The notes below the pieces were generated by a model. It was not told the DNA's origin, searched no databases, and saw only the letters and a list, made by a program, of their open reading frames with translations. This document shows positions 36,530-46,418 of a stretch of 64,000 bases of DNA, in pieces. Within the stretch, counting starts at the first letter, position 1. Every line of letters begins with the position of its first letter. The position numbers and the translations under genes are program-made. The stretch is from Tritrichomonas musculus (taxonomy: Eukaryota > Parabasalia > Tritrichomonadida > Tritrichomonadidae), in the NCBI GenBank assembly GCA_039105265.1, contig JAPFFF010000012.1:434001-498000 (forward strand), written 5' to 3'.

Positions 36530-39226
36530 TCACTGAATTATTCCATTAATTTTTTCAATCGCTTTTGCAATATCATCATTACATTTTGGCAAGTATAGCT
36601 TTTTCATTAATACTTTAATCTTTGGCTTTAGTCTATCATGAAAACTAATCTGAATCAAAATTTCCACCATCAATTTAATTGAAGGAATTATTGAATTAGC
36701 CATTCGATTCAATACAAATTCGGCAGCATAAGGATTTCTACAAGCATTAACAACCAAAGTCCCCGTAAGCATTGTTTCATCTAATCTTGTCAAGCACATT
36801 TCAATCAGATCATTTGGTAATCTTACTCCATTAGCAGCCATTTGTGAAGCTGCAACAAGGAGAGCATTTCTTAATGTGAGATTTCGCGTATCTATGTTGT
36901 TTTTAATGAATTCAATTGGAATTTTTTCAGATTCATTTAATGATACAAAAAAACGTATCACTGAAATTCGCATAGAAGCATCATTATATTGAAGGCATTT
37001 AAGGGCTCTTTCAATAACTGCATTGTTTAATTCAGCTGCATTTGATTCGTTCCAACCACCACGAGAAAAAATTTCGAGTGAGATTATTATGTGCTTATTT
37101 GAAACAGTACGCAAAAAGGCATCTTCTATTGCACCATTTTTACAAGCAATCATGAACAGGTCATCGTCAAGTTGGCTGTTTCCAGTAGGCAACATGTCGA
37201 TTATTTCATCAATTATTCTAGTTTCAACAGTCAAATCCTCATCTTTTGAATCCATAGCGCTATTTTGAGAGCTACTGTTGCTATTACAATTACTGTTAGA
37301 TTTATTTTTGCTATTGTTGTTGTTTTGAGGGTTTATGACAATTCTATTCCCATTATTTGAATTAAAGTCACTTTTATTAGAGATATTAAAATTAGCTCGA
37401 TTATTTGAATTATTACCACCATTACTATTGCTACTGTTAGTTGAATCGACTCTATTTTTATTACAATTGGATATCGCTGAAGCTGCTGCTGGTATAATTT
37501 TCGTAATTGATATATCTTTTAAGGAGCCCCTTTTCATATTTCGAAGAGCTCGTGCTGCTTCGTTGACATTTGATGTGTTAAGGAACATTCCTAGACATTT
37601 AATGTAAGTTTCTTCATGTTTACTATGATTAATAGATTGAAGGTTTGACCAACATCTTTCTGTTAATTCTTCTGGGATTCCGTCTTTTTGTAGAGTTTGA
37701 TAGAAAATTTCGATTTCAGAGCTACTTGATGAGCTTAAATATGATTCAACATCATTAGTAGCTTTTTCTGTATCATCCATCGATTTTTCAATGTACTCAT
37801 TAATTGCCTTTTCGTTTGATGCTGGGAAATAAACATTGCCTGTTTTCCAAATTTTCAAAATATCGGAAAAACTTGGCCTTTTGTCTGGATCGCGATCCCA
37901 ACACATTTTAATTAATTGTTGAATGCCTTCTGGCGTATTTTTCGGAATTGCTGGGCGTATGTTATTCAAAAGTACTTGACCAATGACTTGCTGTGGTTCT
38001 AGTCCAGCATATGGTATTTTTTTACACAGCATTTCCCATAAAACAATAGCATAAGCATAAACATCAACTTTTTCATTATAATTTGAGGCACCACCTAGTA
38101 TTTCAGGAGCCATCCAATGAGGAGTTCCAATATTCTGTGTATATACCATATTATCTGCACTTGCAAAACGAGAAAGACCAAAATCACAAACTTTTGCAAA
38201 TCCATTGGTATCGAGCAAAATATTAAGCGATTTTAAATCTCGATGTATAATTCCTTTCGCATGCAAATAAGCCATACCACGAGCAACATCAAAAGCTGCA
38301 ATAGAAAGCTTGGTTGCATCAAGACGATGATTTTTATGTATATCTTGAAATAGGGAACCTCCACCCATCCATTCTGTCAAAATACAATATGGCGGAGTGT
38401 CAGTTGCTCCAATAAAACCAAGAAGAGTAGGATATTTGACTGTAGCAAGAACAATAACTTCTCTTTGAAAAAGAGTTAAATTTGTACTAGATAGTTTTGA
38501 GCTGTTGAGACGCTTTACAGCAATTTCTTGACCTGTAGGCTCATAATGTCCATAAAAAACAACAGCAAATGATCCGCTACCAATTTCATTTTCTTCAGTA
38601 AAGTCTGAATGCTCAACTCTCCATATTTGATAATTAATTGGTATAGGTGAAAAAAAGCGAATACCAGGTATAATTTGTTCTGCTTCTGTTTCAGCTATAA
38701 ATTTGTTAATGCTGTTTTGCTTGTTTTCCATCATATTAGCAATTATTTTATTTATACCTGGAGTATTGCAATATTGTTTGAATGATTCACTGATAGCTTT
38801 CAAATCCATAACATGAAATTGAAGCCATTTTGGATCATTAGCGTCAAAATATGTTGATCCTTCTGGATATAAAATTTTAGCTTCTTCAAATAAACGCATC
38901 GTTATTGAACAAAGTTCTGTTGCAACTTGCATACAAGAATCATCGATTGCTGAATGTGCCCAACAATGTAAATAGTGAAGTCGAAATATTGGAAAATACT
39001 CGCGAGAAATAGATATAATATTTTGATAAGCTTCTATTTGTTCTGGCTCCATTTCTTCATCTGTTGCACCTTTTTGAAATGATTCAAGAAATTGAGAAAA
39101 TTGAGATATCACAAGCTGAAATTTTTTTCGGTGAGCAACAGCTTGTTGACTCGACTTCTTCATTCCTAAAAATTGTTTTGAAAGGCCATCATATGCATCC
39201 TTAAATGTAAGGAGATAACTTGACAT
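36530..39226 (-). CDS. TKL-family protein kinase with helical N- and C-terminal domains (898 aa)
   Basis: ATG at 39226. Residues 1-190 are helical (SQQAVAHRKKFQLVISQFSQFLESF). The kinase domain spans about 208-465: GSGSFAVVFYG, Lys in IAVKRL, TEWMGGGSL, HRDLKSLNILL, DFGLSRF, GTPHWMAPEIL and DVYAYAIVLWEML. All catalytic residues are present, and the DVYAYAIVLWEM style is typical of tyrosine-kinase-like (TKL) kinases. A long Asn/Ser low-complexity linker (about 590-650) follows, then an Armadillo/HEAT-like helical domain (about 660-895). This plan is common among trichomonad TKL kinases. Expected activity is Ser/Thr kinase; substrates are unknown. A Myb-type word and an A26 run lie upstream. 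Confidence 0.88.
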   Translation of the reverse strand: MSSYLLTFKDAYDGLSKQFLGMKKSSQQAVAHRKKFQLVISQFSQFLESFQKGATDEEMEPEQIEAYQNIISISREYFPIFRLHYLHCWAHSAIDDSCMQVATELCSITMRLFEEAKILYPEGSTYFDANDPKWLQFHVMDLKAISESFKQYCNTPGINKIIANMMENKQNSINKFIAETEAEQIIPGIRFFSPIPINYQIWRVEHSDFTEENEIGSGSFAVVFYGHYEPTGQEIAVKRLNSSKLSSTNLTLFQREVIVLATVKYPTLLGFIGATDTPPYCILTEWMGGGSLFQDIHKNHRLDATKLSIAAFDVARGMAYLHAKGIIHRDLKSLNILLDTNGFAKVCDFGLSRFASADNMVYTQNIGTPHWMAPEILGGASNYNEKVDVYAYAIVLWEMLCKKIPYAGLEPQQVIGQVLLNNIRPAIPKNTPEGIQQLIKMCWDRDPDKRPSFSDILKIWKTGNVYFPASNEKAINEYIEKSMDDTEKATNDVESYLSSSSSSEIEIFYQTLQKDGIPEELTERCWSNLQSINHSKHEETYIKCLGMFLNTSNVNEAARALRNMKRGSLKDISITKIIPAAASAISNCNKNRVDSTNSSNSNGGNNSNNRANFNISNKSDFNSNNGNRIVINPQNNNNSKNKSNSNCNSNSSSQNSAMDSKDEDLTVETRIIDEIIDMLPTGNSQLDDDLFMIACKNGAIEDAFLRTVSNKHIIISLEIFSRGGWNESNAAELNNAVIERALKCLQYNDASMRISVIRFFVSLNESEKIPIEFIKNNIDTRNLTLRNALLVAASQMAANGVRLPNDLIEMCLTRLDETMLTGTLVVNACRNPYAAEFVLNRMANSIIPSIKLMVEILIQISFHDRLKPKIKVLMKKLYLPKCNDDIAKAIEKINGIIQ

Positions 39227-39943
39227 ACAAACTTGAGCTTGAAAATCTTCAAATTTAAAATTGAATATGTTGTAAAAAAAAAAATGGATTTTATATCAGA
39301 AATTTTGAGAATATTGTAAAATGTCAATTGAAAAAAAAAAAAAAAAAAAAAAAAAAGGTGAAATGTAAACAATACAACGGTTTAATTGAAAATCTTTATA
39401 ATATTTCAAAAAAATCTAAATATCTTGTAGACAATGAAGATTTTTGTTGAAATAAAAGATTTAAAAATTAAAAAATCATTAATATATAATTAAAAAATAA
39501 CAATAAAATATAAGTTGCTTGCAAAACATCACAATTCAATCATATTAGAATATTATGAAAAAGTATTGACAAAGATTATTTAAATAAGACTTTTGATTTG
39601 AATATCTACTTCCTAATGTAATAGAAGCTAGATTCCTAAATTGAGAATTGAGCTTCATTAGCGATTTTTGATATCTGACCAGATATGCATTCAAAAACAA
39701 AATAAAAATAAGAAATCAAAGAATGTGCAACAACTGCAAAAAGTCTAGGAAACATGCTCTCTACACATAGAGTTATTTAGTTGGAAATGATGAAAATGAT
39801 TTTTAAATAGGAATTAATATAAATCTTTGCTTAATTTTAGATTTTTCTCTTTCTGAATTTTATTGTGGGAATATTTGGTCTTTAAAATAATAAACATTAT
39901 GTGTCGGTTATATCCGTTATAGAGTTATAATTTACAAGATAAA
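39227..39943. promoter_or_regulatory. Divergent intergenic region between TKL kinase and DRC2
   Basis: 717 bp. An A26 run (39331-39356) and AACGGTTT (39376-39383, M3/Myb-like) lie on the kinase side. On the DRC2 side GTCGGTTATATCCGTTATAG (39903-39922) holds two inverted Myb-type cores 20-45 bp before the ATG. The middle is AT-rich without other signal. Confidence 0.4.
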
Positions 39944-41332
39944 ATGGATGTTGATAAACAAAACAGAATAGCAGAATTTACTGCCAGATTCTCAGAGTTC
40001 AAAAAATATGAACAACTTAACAATAATGCAGTAGATGATAAATGGAGATCGATTTTATCAACAGAGAAAAACCAACAACAAAAGCTTTCAATTGATAAGA
40101 TACGTGCTAACTATACCAAGCAACTCGATCGTTGCGATGCTGTTATTCATAGACTCATTCAATGGCTTAATGATGGCGAATCACAGTATCAATTTGCTCT
40201 TCGCGCACATAAGCATAATCTTCAGTTACTGACAGAGCTTTCCAATAAAAGACTTGATAATGAACATAATCGTTTCAAAGTTGCGATCAAAACAATTACA
40301 GATGAATATAACCATCATAGAAAATCAGCCCTTCAAACTTATAATGAACATATTGCCGAATACCGTGATATTACAAATGCAATTGAACATGAATACTCAA
40401 AGACAAAATCAGATATGGATACCAAGTATCGAACTGAAAGAGAATCATTAATTATGAAAAGTCAGGAAGCAGTTTCTGCATTAAGAACCCACATCCTTGA
40501 AGAAACTACTCGTGTCATTACTGAAATTCAGAGAAGGAACGAAAAATTCAAAGAAGAAAGTGATGGGAGAATGATGCAATTTCAACAGATGTTTGACAAA
40601 CATAAAAAGAGACAAAAAACGATGAAGGCCAATGAAGAAGAAATTATAAAAAAAGCTGCAGAAATATCTCACTGGAGACGAAAGATTAAGAACAATGAAA
40701 GAGAATCTAAAGAAGCAAATGAGCGCTTAAGAACAGAAAAAGAAAATCTTTCCCAACATTTTCGACAACTTAAAGATACAATGGCACAATTTCGAGCTAC
40801 AGAAGCCAGAAAGCTTGCAGAAATTTCTGTTGCTTATGAAGATGCTATTAATCATGTAACAGAGAAATTAGGTCTTGCGGAAAAAATCCTCAAATATGCA
40901 GAAATGACAAGAAAGCTTGAAACTGAACGCGAACAAGTAATACCATTTCCAAAATCTATAGTTGAAACAGATCCAGAAATTATGAAACAAATGCAACAAT
41001 TCAAATTACAGCTAAAAGGCGATTCAAAGTATGTCGCTGAAAGTGATATGTTTGATAAATTTTATCGTAGATATAATAAAGTTCTACTAGAGAAGCTTTC
41101 TCTCCAAAGAGAAAAAGAATCTCTTTTACAACAAAACAATCATTTGAAGCAAATGCTCAAGAAATATATGGCTGGAACTGCTGTTTCAACAGATATGATG
41201 TCAAAGCCAAATACACTCTTTATTGTTAATCAGAATACAAATGCACCTCTCAGAAAAGTTGAGCAAGGAACTATTCCAAAGATTGATGCAGCAATGACCC
41301 TTGCTGATAATACTTTACAACTTGGTAAATAA
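39944..41332 (+). CDS. DRC2: DRC2/CCDC65-like nexin-dynein regulatory complex subunit
   Basis: ATG at 39944, 462 residues, close to the usual 480 or so for DRC2. The protein is coiled coil throughout and carries the family's landmarks: LIQWLNDGESQYQFALRAHKHNLQLL near 65-90, the E..EY....IE.EY block near 130-150, NLSQHFRQLKDTMAQFR near 270-285, and the diagnostic AEKILKYAEMTRKLETEREQVIPF near 310-335. DRC2 with DRC1 forms the base plate of the nexin-dynein regulatory complex that links outer doublets of motile axonemes. Its presence implies a motile 9+2 flagellum. No oddities in the reading. Assignment is by motif memory rather than alignment. Confidence 0.82.
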   Translation: MDVDKQNRIAEFTARFSEFKKYEQLNNNAVDDKWRSILSTEKNQQQKLSIDKIRANYTKQLDRCDAVIHRLIQWLNDGESQYQFALRAHKHNLQLLTELSNKRLDNEHNRFKVAIKTITDEYNHHRKSALQTYNEHIAEYRDITNAIEHEYSKTKSDMDTKYRTERESLIMKSQEAVSALRTHILEETTRVITEIQRRNEKFKEESDGRMMQFQQMFDKHKKRQKTMKANEEEIIKKAAEISHWRRKIKNNERESKEANERLRTEKENLSQHFRQLKDTMAQFRATEARKLAEISVAYEDAINHVTEKLGLAEKILKYAEMTRKLETEREQVIPFPKSIVETDPEIMKQMQQFKLQLKGDSKYVAESDMFDKFYRRYNKVLLEKLSLQREKESLLQQNNHLKQMLKKYMAGTAVSTDMMSKPNTLFIVNQNTNAPLRKVEQGTIPKIDAAMTLADNTLQLGK

Positions 41333-41441
41333 TTTAATTGTATATTATTTGTGTGAGAAAAAAGAAGTAATGGAAAAAGTTGGTATGATTATAAATTTTA
41401 TTCTAATATTTTATTCTAATATTTTATTTTATTTTATTCTA

Positions 41442-41468
<27 letters not shown>
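41442..41468. repeat. T27 homopolymer tract
   Basis: Twenty-seven T's, preceded by TTCTAATATTTTA repeated in tandem (41401-41426). It lies about 110 bp past the DRC2 stop. Confidence 0.9.
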
Positions 41469-41472
<4 letters not shown>

Positions 41473-41547
41473 ACATTCCAAGCCTTACATCCAGTTGAAG
41501 GGCATCGACTTCCTGTGACGCCAGCAAGATGAGGAAATAATATTTAA
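41469..41547. other. GC-richer island beside the TTAA-flanked element
   Basis: 41478-41533 is about half G+C, unlike its surroundings (CCAAGCCTTACATCCAGTTG on the plus strand). It may be a remnant of a gene or of another element. No start, stop or RNA family recognised. Confidence 0.25.
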
Positions 41548-41877
41548 GGGACCACTATCAAATTCTATGTTAAAAATTCTATGAGTTATCACAAAATTAA
41601 TTGACTTAAAAAAAATTATTTCTTGAGTATTTTTGCTATATTTTGGTATATATAAATTATATAAATTACATATCATTTATTTCTATTCTTCTTTTAAGCC
41701 AATTCCCTTTTTTCAATAAAAATTTAAAAGTTGAAAGGAGTAAAAATTTTACAAAAATGATCGGAATGGTGAAATTTTAAAGTTTTAAACTTTTTCCGAG
41801 ATAACAACTATTGAATTTTCTTTTCTATGAGTTTTCTCAATATTGAAATGTTTACAAAAAAATATGATAGTGGTCCC
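41548..41877. mobile_element. piggyBac-like nonautonomous element flanked by TTAA
   Basis: The 330-bp segment begins GGGACCACTATCA and ends TGATAGTGGTCCC, a perfect 13-bp terminal inverted repeat. It is flanked by TTAA at 41544-41547 and 41878-41881. Thirteen-bp-class termini with TTAA duplication are the signature of piggyBac transposons. TCTATGAG occurs near both ends as a subterminal direct repeat. There is no coding sequence, so it is a MITE-type copy that needs a transposase elsewhere. Because the ends are perfect it may be fairly recent. Confidence 0.75.
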
Positions 41878-42029
41878 TTAAATTTTGAGTAAAGATTCAA
41901 AAAATGATAAACAAATTTGAATCAAACTGCTATATTCAATTCAAAGTAAGAAGTATAACTTTTTCCACTAATTCTAAATTTTACTAAACAAATATTTGCT
42001 TTAAATTATTATAATCATTCCTTCAGCTT
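41878..42029. other. 3' flank of the CAMK-like kinase
   Basis: A short AT-rich stretch between the TTAA-flanked element and the kinase stop codon. Contains AACTTTTTCC at 41958. Nothing else seen. Confidence 0.3.
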
Positions 42030-43058
42030 TCATACATTTTGAAAATATGGATCTTGAAGTATTTCCTTAATTCTGATCCTTTCTCTTGGATTTTTTTTAG
42101 TGCACTTCCAAACGAGTTTCCCTAAGTCGTCAGATAGGTCAATATTTATCATTCCATCCAATATTTGCTTTTTAATTGGCTGATCACCGTTGTACGGTAA
42201 ATAACCTTTTACACACGCATAAAACGTTATTCCAAGCGACCAAATATCTGCTTGAAAGGCGTCATATGGATTACCTTTTAATAACTCTGGCGGAGCATAT
42301 TCAACAGTACAATTTTGTTTTATGCTTTTACAAGTTTGGCAATTCTGAGCAAATCCAAAATCAATCAATTTAAGATTCATATTCTTATCCAATAAAACAT
42401 TATCCAATTTTATATCACCATGCGAAATTCCTTTTCCATGAATATATTCGATTATTTTTGATAGATCATATAATATTTTTTTCATTTCTTCTAGGAAAGG
42501 CTCATCAATGTCATGGCTATTGACATAATCAAGCAAAGTTGCTCCATCAACATATTCCATTACAATGATGAAATACTCATTTCCTTCATCAGTTTTTACA
42601 GAAAATGATTCATAGCATTTGATGATATTTGGATGTTTAAGGATATAAAGAATTTTTATTTCATTAAAAATACTTTCATATCCCCCTTTCTCTTTGAGGG
42701 CTTTTACTGGAAAAATTTTCAAAGCAAAAAGTTCATCTGTTTTATCTTTCGTTGCAAGTTCAACAGCACAAAATCCTCCATTTCCAAGTTCTTTTATCAA
42801 ATGGTAATTTTTCACTGAAACTGGTATACGAATTGGATACCCTGAGTAGGTTTGAATTTCAACCATTTCCTCTTTTACATCAGGAATGAATTGTTCTAGA
42901 TTCATTTCATTTTCTTCATTTCCATCATTTTCTAATGAACGAGCAAAATGCTGCGATTCAATTAAATTCTTAATTCTTTCATTTTTTTGTGATATTTCTT
43001 TTCCATCATCGTTCCTCCATTGATTTGTGGTAGATGCACCAGAAAATATTCCCAACAT
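42030..43058 (-). CDS. CAMK-like protein kinase (342 aa)
   Basis: ATG at 43058. The kinase domain is residues 80-340: NYHLIKELGNGGFCAVELA, Lys in LFALKIFPV, Glu in the helix after it, catalytic loop SHGDIKLDNVLL, LIDFGFAQ, VEYAPPELL and DIWSLGITFYACVKGYLPY. The Arg of HRD is Gly (HGD), which is seen in some natural kinases that do not depend on activation-loop phosphorylation; the catalytic Asp, Lys and DFG are intact. Short Cys-containing insert after DFG (CQTCKSIKQNC). The N-terminal 80 residues are polar and unrecognised. A CAMK/AMPK-type group is likely from the C-lobe. Probably active. Confidence 0.85.
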   Translation of the reverse strand: MLGIFSGASTTNQWRNDDGKEISQKNERIKNLIESQHFARSLENDGNEENEMNLEQFIPDVKEEMVEIQTYSGYPIRIPVSVKNYHLIKELGNGGFCAVELATKDKTDELFALKIFPVKALKEKGGYESIFNEIKILYILKHPNIIKCYESFSVKTDEGNEYFIIVMEYVDGATLLDYVNSHDIDEPFLEEMKKILYDLSKIIEYIHGKGISHGDIKLDNVLLDKNMNLKLIDFGFAQNCQTCKSIKQNCTVEYAPPELLKGNPYDAFQADIWSLGITFYACVKGYLPYNGDQPIKKQILDGMINIDLSDDLGKLVWKCTKKNPRERIRIKEILQDPYFQNV

Positions 43059-43441
43059 TTTTAAATTTTAAAAATATGAAATTGATAAGCTATTCAATTT
43101 AAAAATTTTCTTATTGAATTTAAATTTCTTGTTTTTATAAGCATCTCATTTAATTATATATACTTTATTCAAAATTATAATATTAATGAAATATATAATA
43201 AACATTTTATTTAAATTCTAATTTTTCAGTTTCAAGTATACATTATTTATGAAAGTATATCTATTTTTTTTAACATTCCAAAAATTTCCAAAAAATTTTT
43301 AAAATTCATTAGTTTCAATGACAGAAAAATAGAAAAAATAGTCATTCTAGACTGAATCAAAACATTATAAACATCAAAATATTTAATAACAAATAACAAT
43401 AATAAACAATTTATAAAAAAGGAAAATAATATTATATATAA
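43059..43441. other. Intergenic region, no recognised feature
   Basis: 383 bp of AT-rich DNA between the kinase start (minus) and the TAF5 stop (minus). I see no repeat, RNA or reading worth naming. Confidence 0.5.
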
Positions 43442-45370
43442 TCACTTAAGATTATTTGGCTTTATCGATCCAATTGCATGGAGCAAGTTTCGACTGCTGA
43501 ATGAAATCCTATTTGTATTTGAATTCCTTGGAGTAAGTTTCTTTAATGGCTCTGTATTATTGGCTGAACTACTACATAAGGTTGCCATGTCCCAAAGACA
43601 TATTTCACCATTTGGTCCAGCCGAAGCGAGAATTGTACCTTCGATACTGACTGCCAGATCTCGAATCTCACCTTTATGAGCAGTTATTGATCCATATTTC
43701 CTACCTTCGCCAATATCCCATGTTGTAATTTTTCCCATTTCATCCGCAGAAATTACAACCTTACCATTCCTTGAAAACTGAATAGCCATTGGAATTGAAC
43801 TTGATTCAGCAAATACTTTTGTACATGGACTTTTCTTATCATCTCGAATATCCCATAACATTACTGAACGATCATAGCTAGCTGTAGCTATAGTTGAGGC
43901 ATTTGGATGATATTTTATGTCAGTTATAGCTTCCTGATGACCAACAAAAAGCCTGATTGGAGATTTTCTATCAATTGTCCAAAGCCAAGAATTACGATCA
44001 TCAGTACCTGATACAAAGTGATATCCTAGTGGTGACCAATCAACACACCATACAATGCCTGTTGGAACTGATATTTGTGAAAAGCCGCTATTTTGTTCAC
44101 AACACCATAATCTAATGAGTGATGCTCCTGCACAGGCTATCAATCGACTATCTGGCGAAAACCTGCAACAGTACGTACGTGGACCTATTAAAGTTCTGTT
44201 ATAATAAGTCGGGTGATAAATTTCATTTCGAATTTTTGAGTAAACTTGTTTGTTGGCCATGATAGGAGTTTTTACCATTTGATCTGATCGCACTCGAGGA
44301 ACAATGTCAAGCTTATCTTGCTGCTTAAAAACAACCAGGTTACCATCAATATCTGTATTTACACTGGTTGCAAATAATTGAGTATAACCATATGGCGTGG
44401 CTGCAGCAATAAGGGATCCATTATAATTTATATCATATGATATGTTCTCGTTTTGAAAAGTGAAGTAACCAACTGATGGAAGGCTATTTTTTGATAGATG
44501 TTGCATATTTTGAATGTCACATGCAACTTCAACAACACGGGAATGCGAAACTTTTGGCAAATCAAAAGGATTTGCCATGTGCGTCGCTGGATTATCATCG
44601 AGAATTTCAAAATTTGATGTTTCTCCAAGAAATTGACAAGCTAAATCAATTGGACTATTGCACAAAAGCGCAGTACGTGTTTGTGTTGGATCTTCAGATT
44701 GGTCTGTAGAATGATAAAGGAAATTAGGTACGTCCATTCGATTAGTAAAATAGTTTAAAGGAACAAAGGAAACCTTAACATATCTGTTTAAAATATTGAG
44801 AAATTGCATATAAGACTTATCCATTAAAAAGGCGACTAAAGCTTGGTAAGTAGTTTCTGTTAATGATGTATGGAATGTAGTTTTTTCAAGGTTATTTTTA
44901 GTAAATGTAGTTGAGTTCAATAATGTACGAAGCTTTTTGATATCGGTTTGATGAAATGAGTGAAATTCCATTCCAGGCTCTGGATGCTTTGTGTATTTGT
45001 CAAAAAATTCATGTGCAACATCATCTTTCTTTTTAACGAATAATTGATAAACAGTATGATAAAAAAAAGCAAAAAGAAGAGGCTTTAATTGGATTTGCTG
45101 AATATGTGGAACTTGCTTAATAAATTCAACTAAATCTTGGTACATAATAGGTAATTGCTTTCCAGTATCGTCAGATTTATTTTCTTGATCAGCAACATCG
45201 CTAATTGAAATATCAACTAAAGTATGGTATTTAGAACTATTAATATTTTGACCAAAGTATGGCGTTTCTAGTGATTCAGGATTTACAATGTAATACCCAT
45301 GCTCCTCAATATATCGCTTTATTTCTTCTTTAAATACTGGCGTATTTGGAGGAACAGGTCTCTGTTGCAT
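43442..45370 (-). CDS. TAF5: TAF5-like TFIID subunit (NTD2 + WD40)
   Basis: ATG at 45370, 642 residues. Residues 70-205 match the TAF5 NTD2 domain: YQDLVEFIKQVPHIQQIQLKPLLFAFFYHTVYQLFVKK...AHEFFDKYTKHPEP...FHQTDIKKLRTL. The C-terminal half (about 280-625) is a WD40 propeller with repeats ending in characteristic motifs (LIACAGASLIRLWC, HFVSGTDDRNSWLW, TIATASYDRSVMLWDI, VVISADEMGKITTWDI, ILASAGPNGEICLWDM). TAF5 is a core scaffold of TFIID and SAGA in RNA polymerase II transcription. The length is short compared with yeast (798) and human (800), mainly at the N-terminus, where LisH is not obvious. In parabasalids the basal machinery is reduced and divergent, so this subunit is of note. Confidence 0.85.
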   Translation of the reverse strand: MQQRPVPPNTPVFKEEIKRYIEEHGYYIVNPESLETPYFGQNINSSKYHTLVDISISDVADQENKSDDTGKQLPIMYQDLVEFIKQVPHIQQIQLKPLLFAFFYHTVYQLFVKKKDDVAHEFFDKYTKHPEPGMEFHSFHQTDIKKLRTLLNSTTFTKNNLEKTTFHTSLTETTYQALVAFLMDKSYMQFLNILNRYVKVSFVPLNYFTNRMDVPNFLYHSTDQSEDPTQTRTALLCNSPIDLACQFLGETSNFEILDDNPATHMANPFDLPKVSHSRVVEVACDIQNMQHLSKNSLPSVGYFTFQNENISYDINYNGSLIAAATPYGYTQLFATSVNTDIDGNLVVFKQQDKLDIVPRVRSDQMVKTPIMANKQVYSKIRNEIYHPTYYNRTLIGPRTYCCRFSPDSRLIACAGASLIRLWCCEQNSGFSQISVPTGIVWCVDWSPLGYHFVSGTDDRNSWLWTIDRKSPIRLFVGHQEAITDIKYHPNASTIATASYDRSVMLWDIRDDKKSPCTKVFAESSSIPMAIQFSRNGKVVISADEMGKITTWDIGEGRKYGSITAHKGEIRDLAVSIEGTILASAGPNGEICLWDMATLCSSSANNTEPLKKLTPRNSNTNRISFSSRNLLHAIGSIKPNNLK

Positions 45371-45767
45371 TTGAAAAAATTTTGAGAGTGAAAATTTTCA
45401 ATTCAAGTTTTGTTGACGTGAAAATTTTGGGGAGAAATAAAAATAAGAGTTTTAAATGAACATACAACTTTACTTAAGTATGATAATATATATTCGAACA
45501 TTTTCTTCATAAACATCAATTACTAATAAAAAAAATTCCCATACATAATTTTTTTGAAAATGCTATGAAATATATCTTGTTCAACTATAAGCAACTTTCT
45601 TTTTTTATTATGAATACTTGAATTATTAAAAAAAAAAAAAAAAAAAAAAAAAATATATCATTGATAAATTTGAATTGCAAGAATAAAATAAAAGTTTAAG
45701 TATAATATTTATAATAAATAGAATAAATCTGTATAAATCAAATAACTATTTTTTTTTGATAAATTGC
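45371..45767. other. Intergenic region with an A26 run
   Basis: 397 bp containing A26 at 45628-45653. It includes the TAF5 upstream region (CACTCTCAAAATTT on the minus strand 20-40 bp before the ATG is loosely similar to the trichomonad initiator). Nothing else seen. Confidence 0.4.
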
Positions 45768-46046
45768 TTAAGCAACATCATCATTACGCGTAATAAGAAG
45801 CTTTTCATGCATTCCATCAAGTTGTTCATCAGGAGATTTTAGAATACATTTAATAGATGTTGCTATTATCATAAAAACGATACAAGCAATACACGAAGAT
45901 AAAGCGATGGCGAGTGTTGGCTTCTTTGAGATCAAAGTAGCGTAAGGCGATTGAGTTGGGACATCTGTGGGCTCGACACTTTCACCATTTTTATTATTTG
46001 CTAGACGATGCGAATAAGAAAAAGCGAATAACAAGATAAGAATCAT
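45768..46046 (-). CDS. Small type I membrane protein (92 aa)
   Basis: ATG at 46046. The protein opens with a signal-peptide-like segment (MILILLFAFSYSHR), then has a polar Pro/Thr-rich stalk (GESVEPTDVPTQSP), one transmembrane helix at about 48-68 (LAIALSSCIACIVFMIIATS), and a 23-residue cytoplasmic tail (KSPDEQLDGMHEKLL...). This is a typical single-pass surface or endomembrane protein. There are no lectin, protease or BspA-type repeats in the tiny ectodomain. It lies alone between TAF5 and the RalGAP-like gene on the same strand. Function unknown. Confidence 0.7.
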   Translation of the reverse strand: MILILLFAFSYSHRLANNKNGESVEPTDVPTQSPYATLISKKPTLAIALSSCIACIVFMIIATSIKCILKSPDEQLDGMHEKLLITRNDDVA

Positions 46047-46418
46047 ATTATATATTGTTGAACTTCTGAAACAAACTTTTTCTATAAATTATTAACAGAA
46101 AGAAACAAAATATTCAATGAATCTATTTAAAATATTTCTGAGAACAATGAATTTGAATTGAATTTTTTTTATCTTTATAAATGAAGGGAATACCTTTATC
46201 TATACTCAATTTTATTAAAGTTAAACTTAGGATCTTTTTTAGATTCAATCAAACAGATCAATTTTTAGAATAAAAAAATAATAATTTCTATTGATCAAAA
46301 GAAAGAATTCTGAAAAAATAAAAAAGAAAGTAAATTCATGATTTAATCTTAAAACTTTAATAATAATAATAATAATAATAAAAAATAACACAAAAAAAAT
46401 TCGAATTTAAAATTTCTT
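46047..46418. other. Intergenic region with (TAA)8 microsatellite
   Basis: 372 bp. A TAA trinucleotide run of about eight units lies at 46358-46382. GAAAAAGTTT (minus strand) at 46074-46083 is upstream of the small membrane protein gene. Otherwise AT-rich and plain. Confidence 0.6.
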
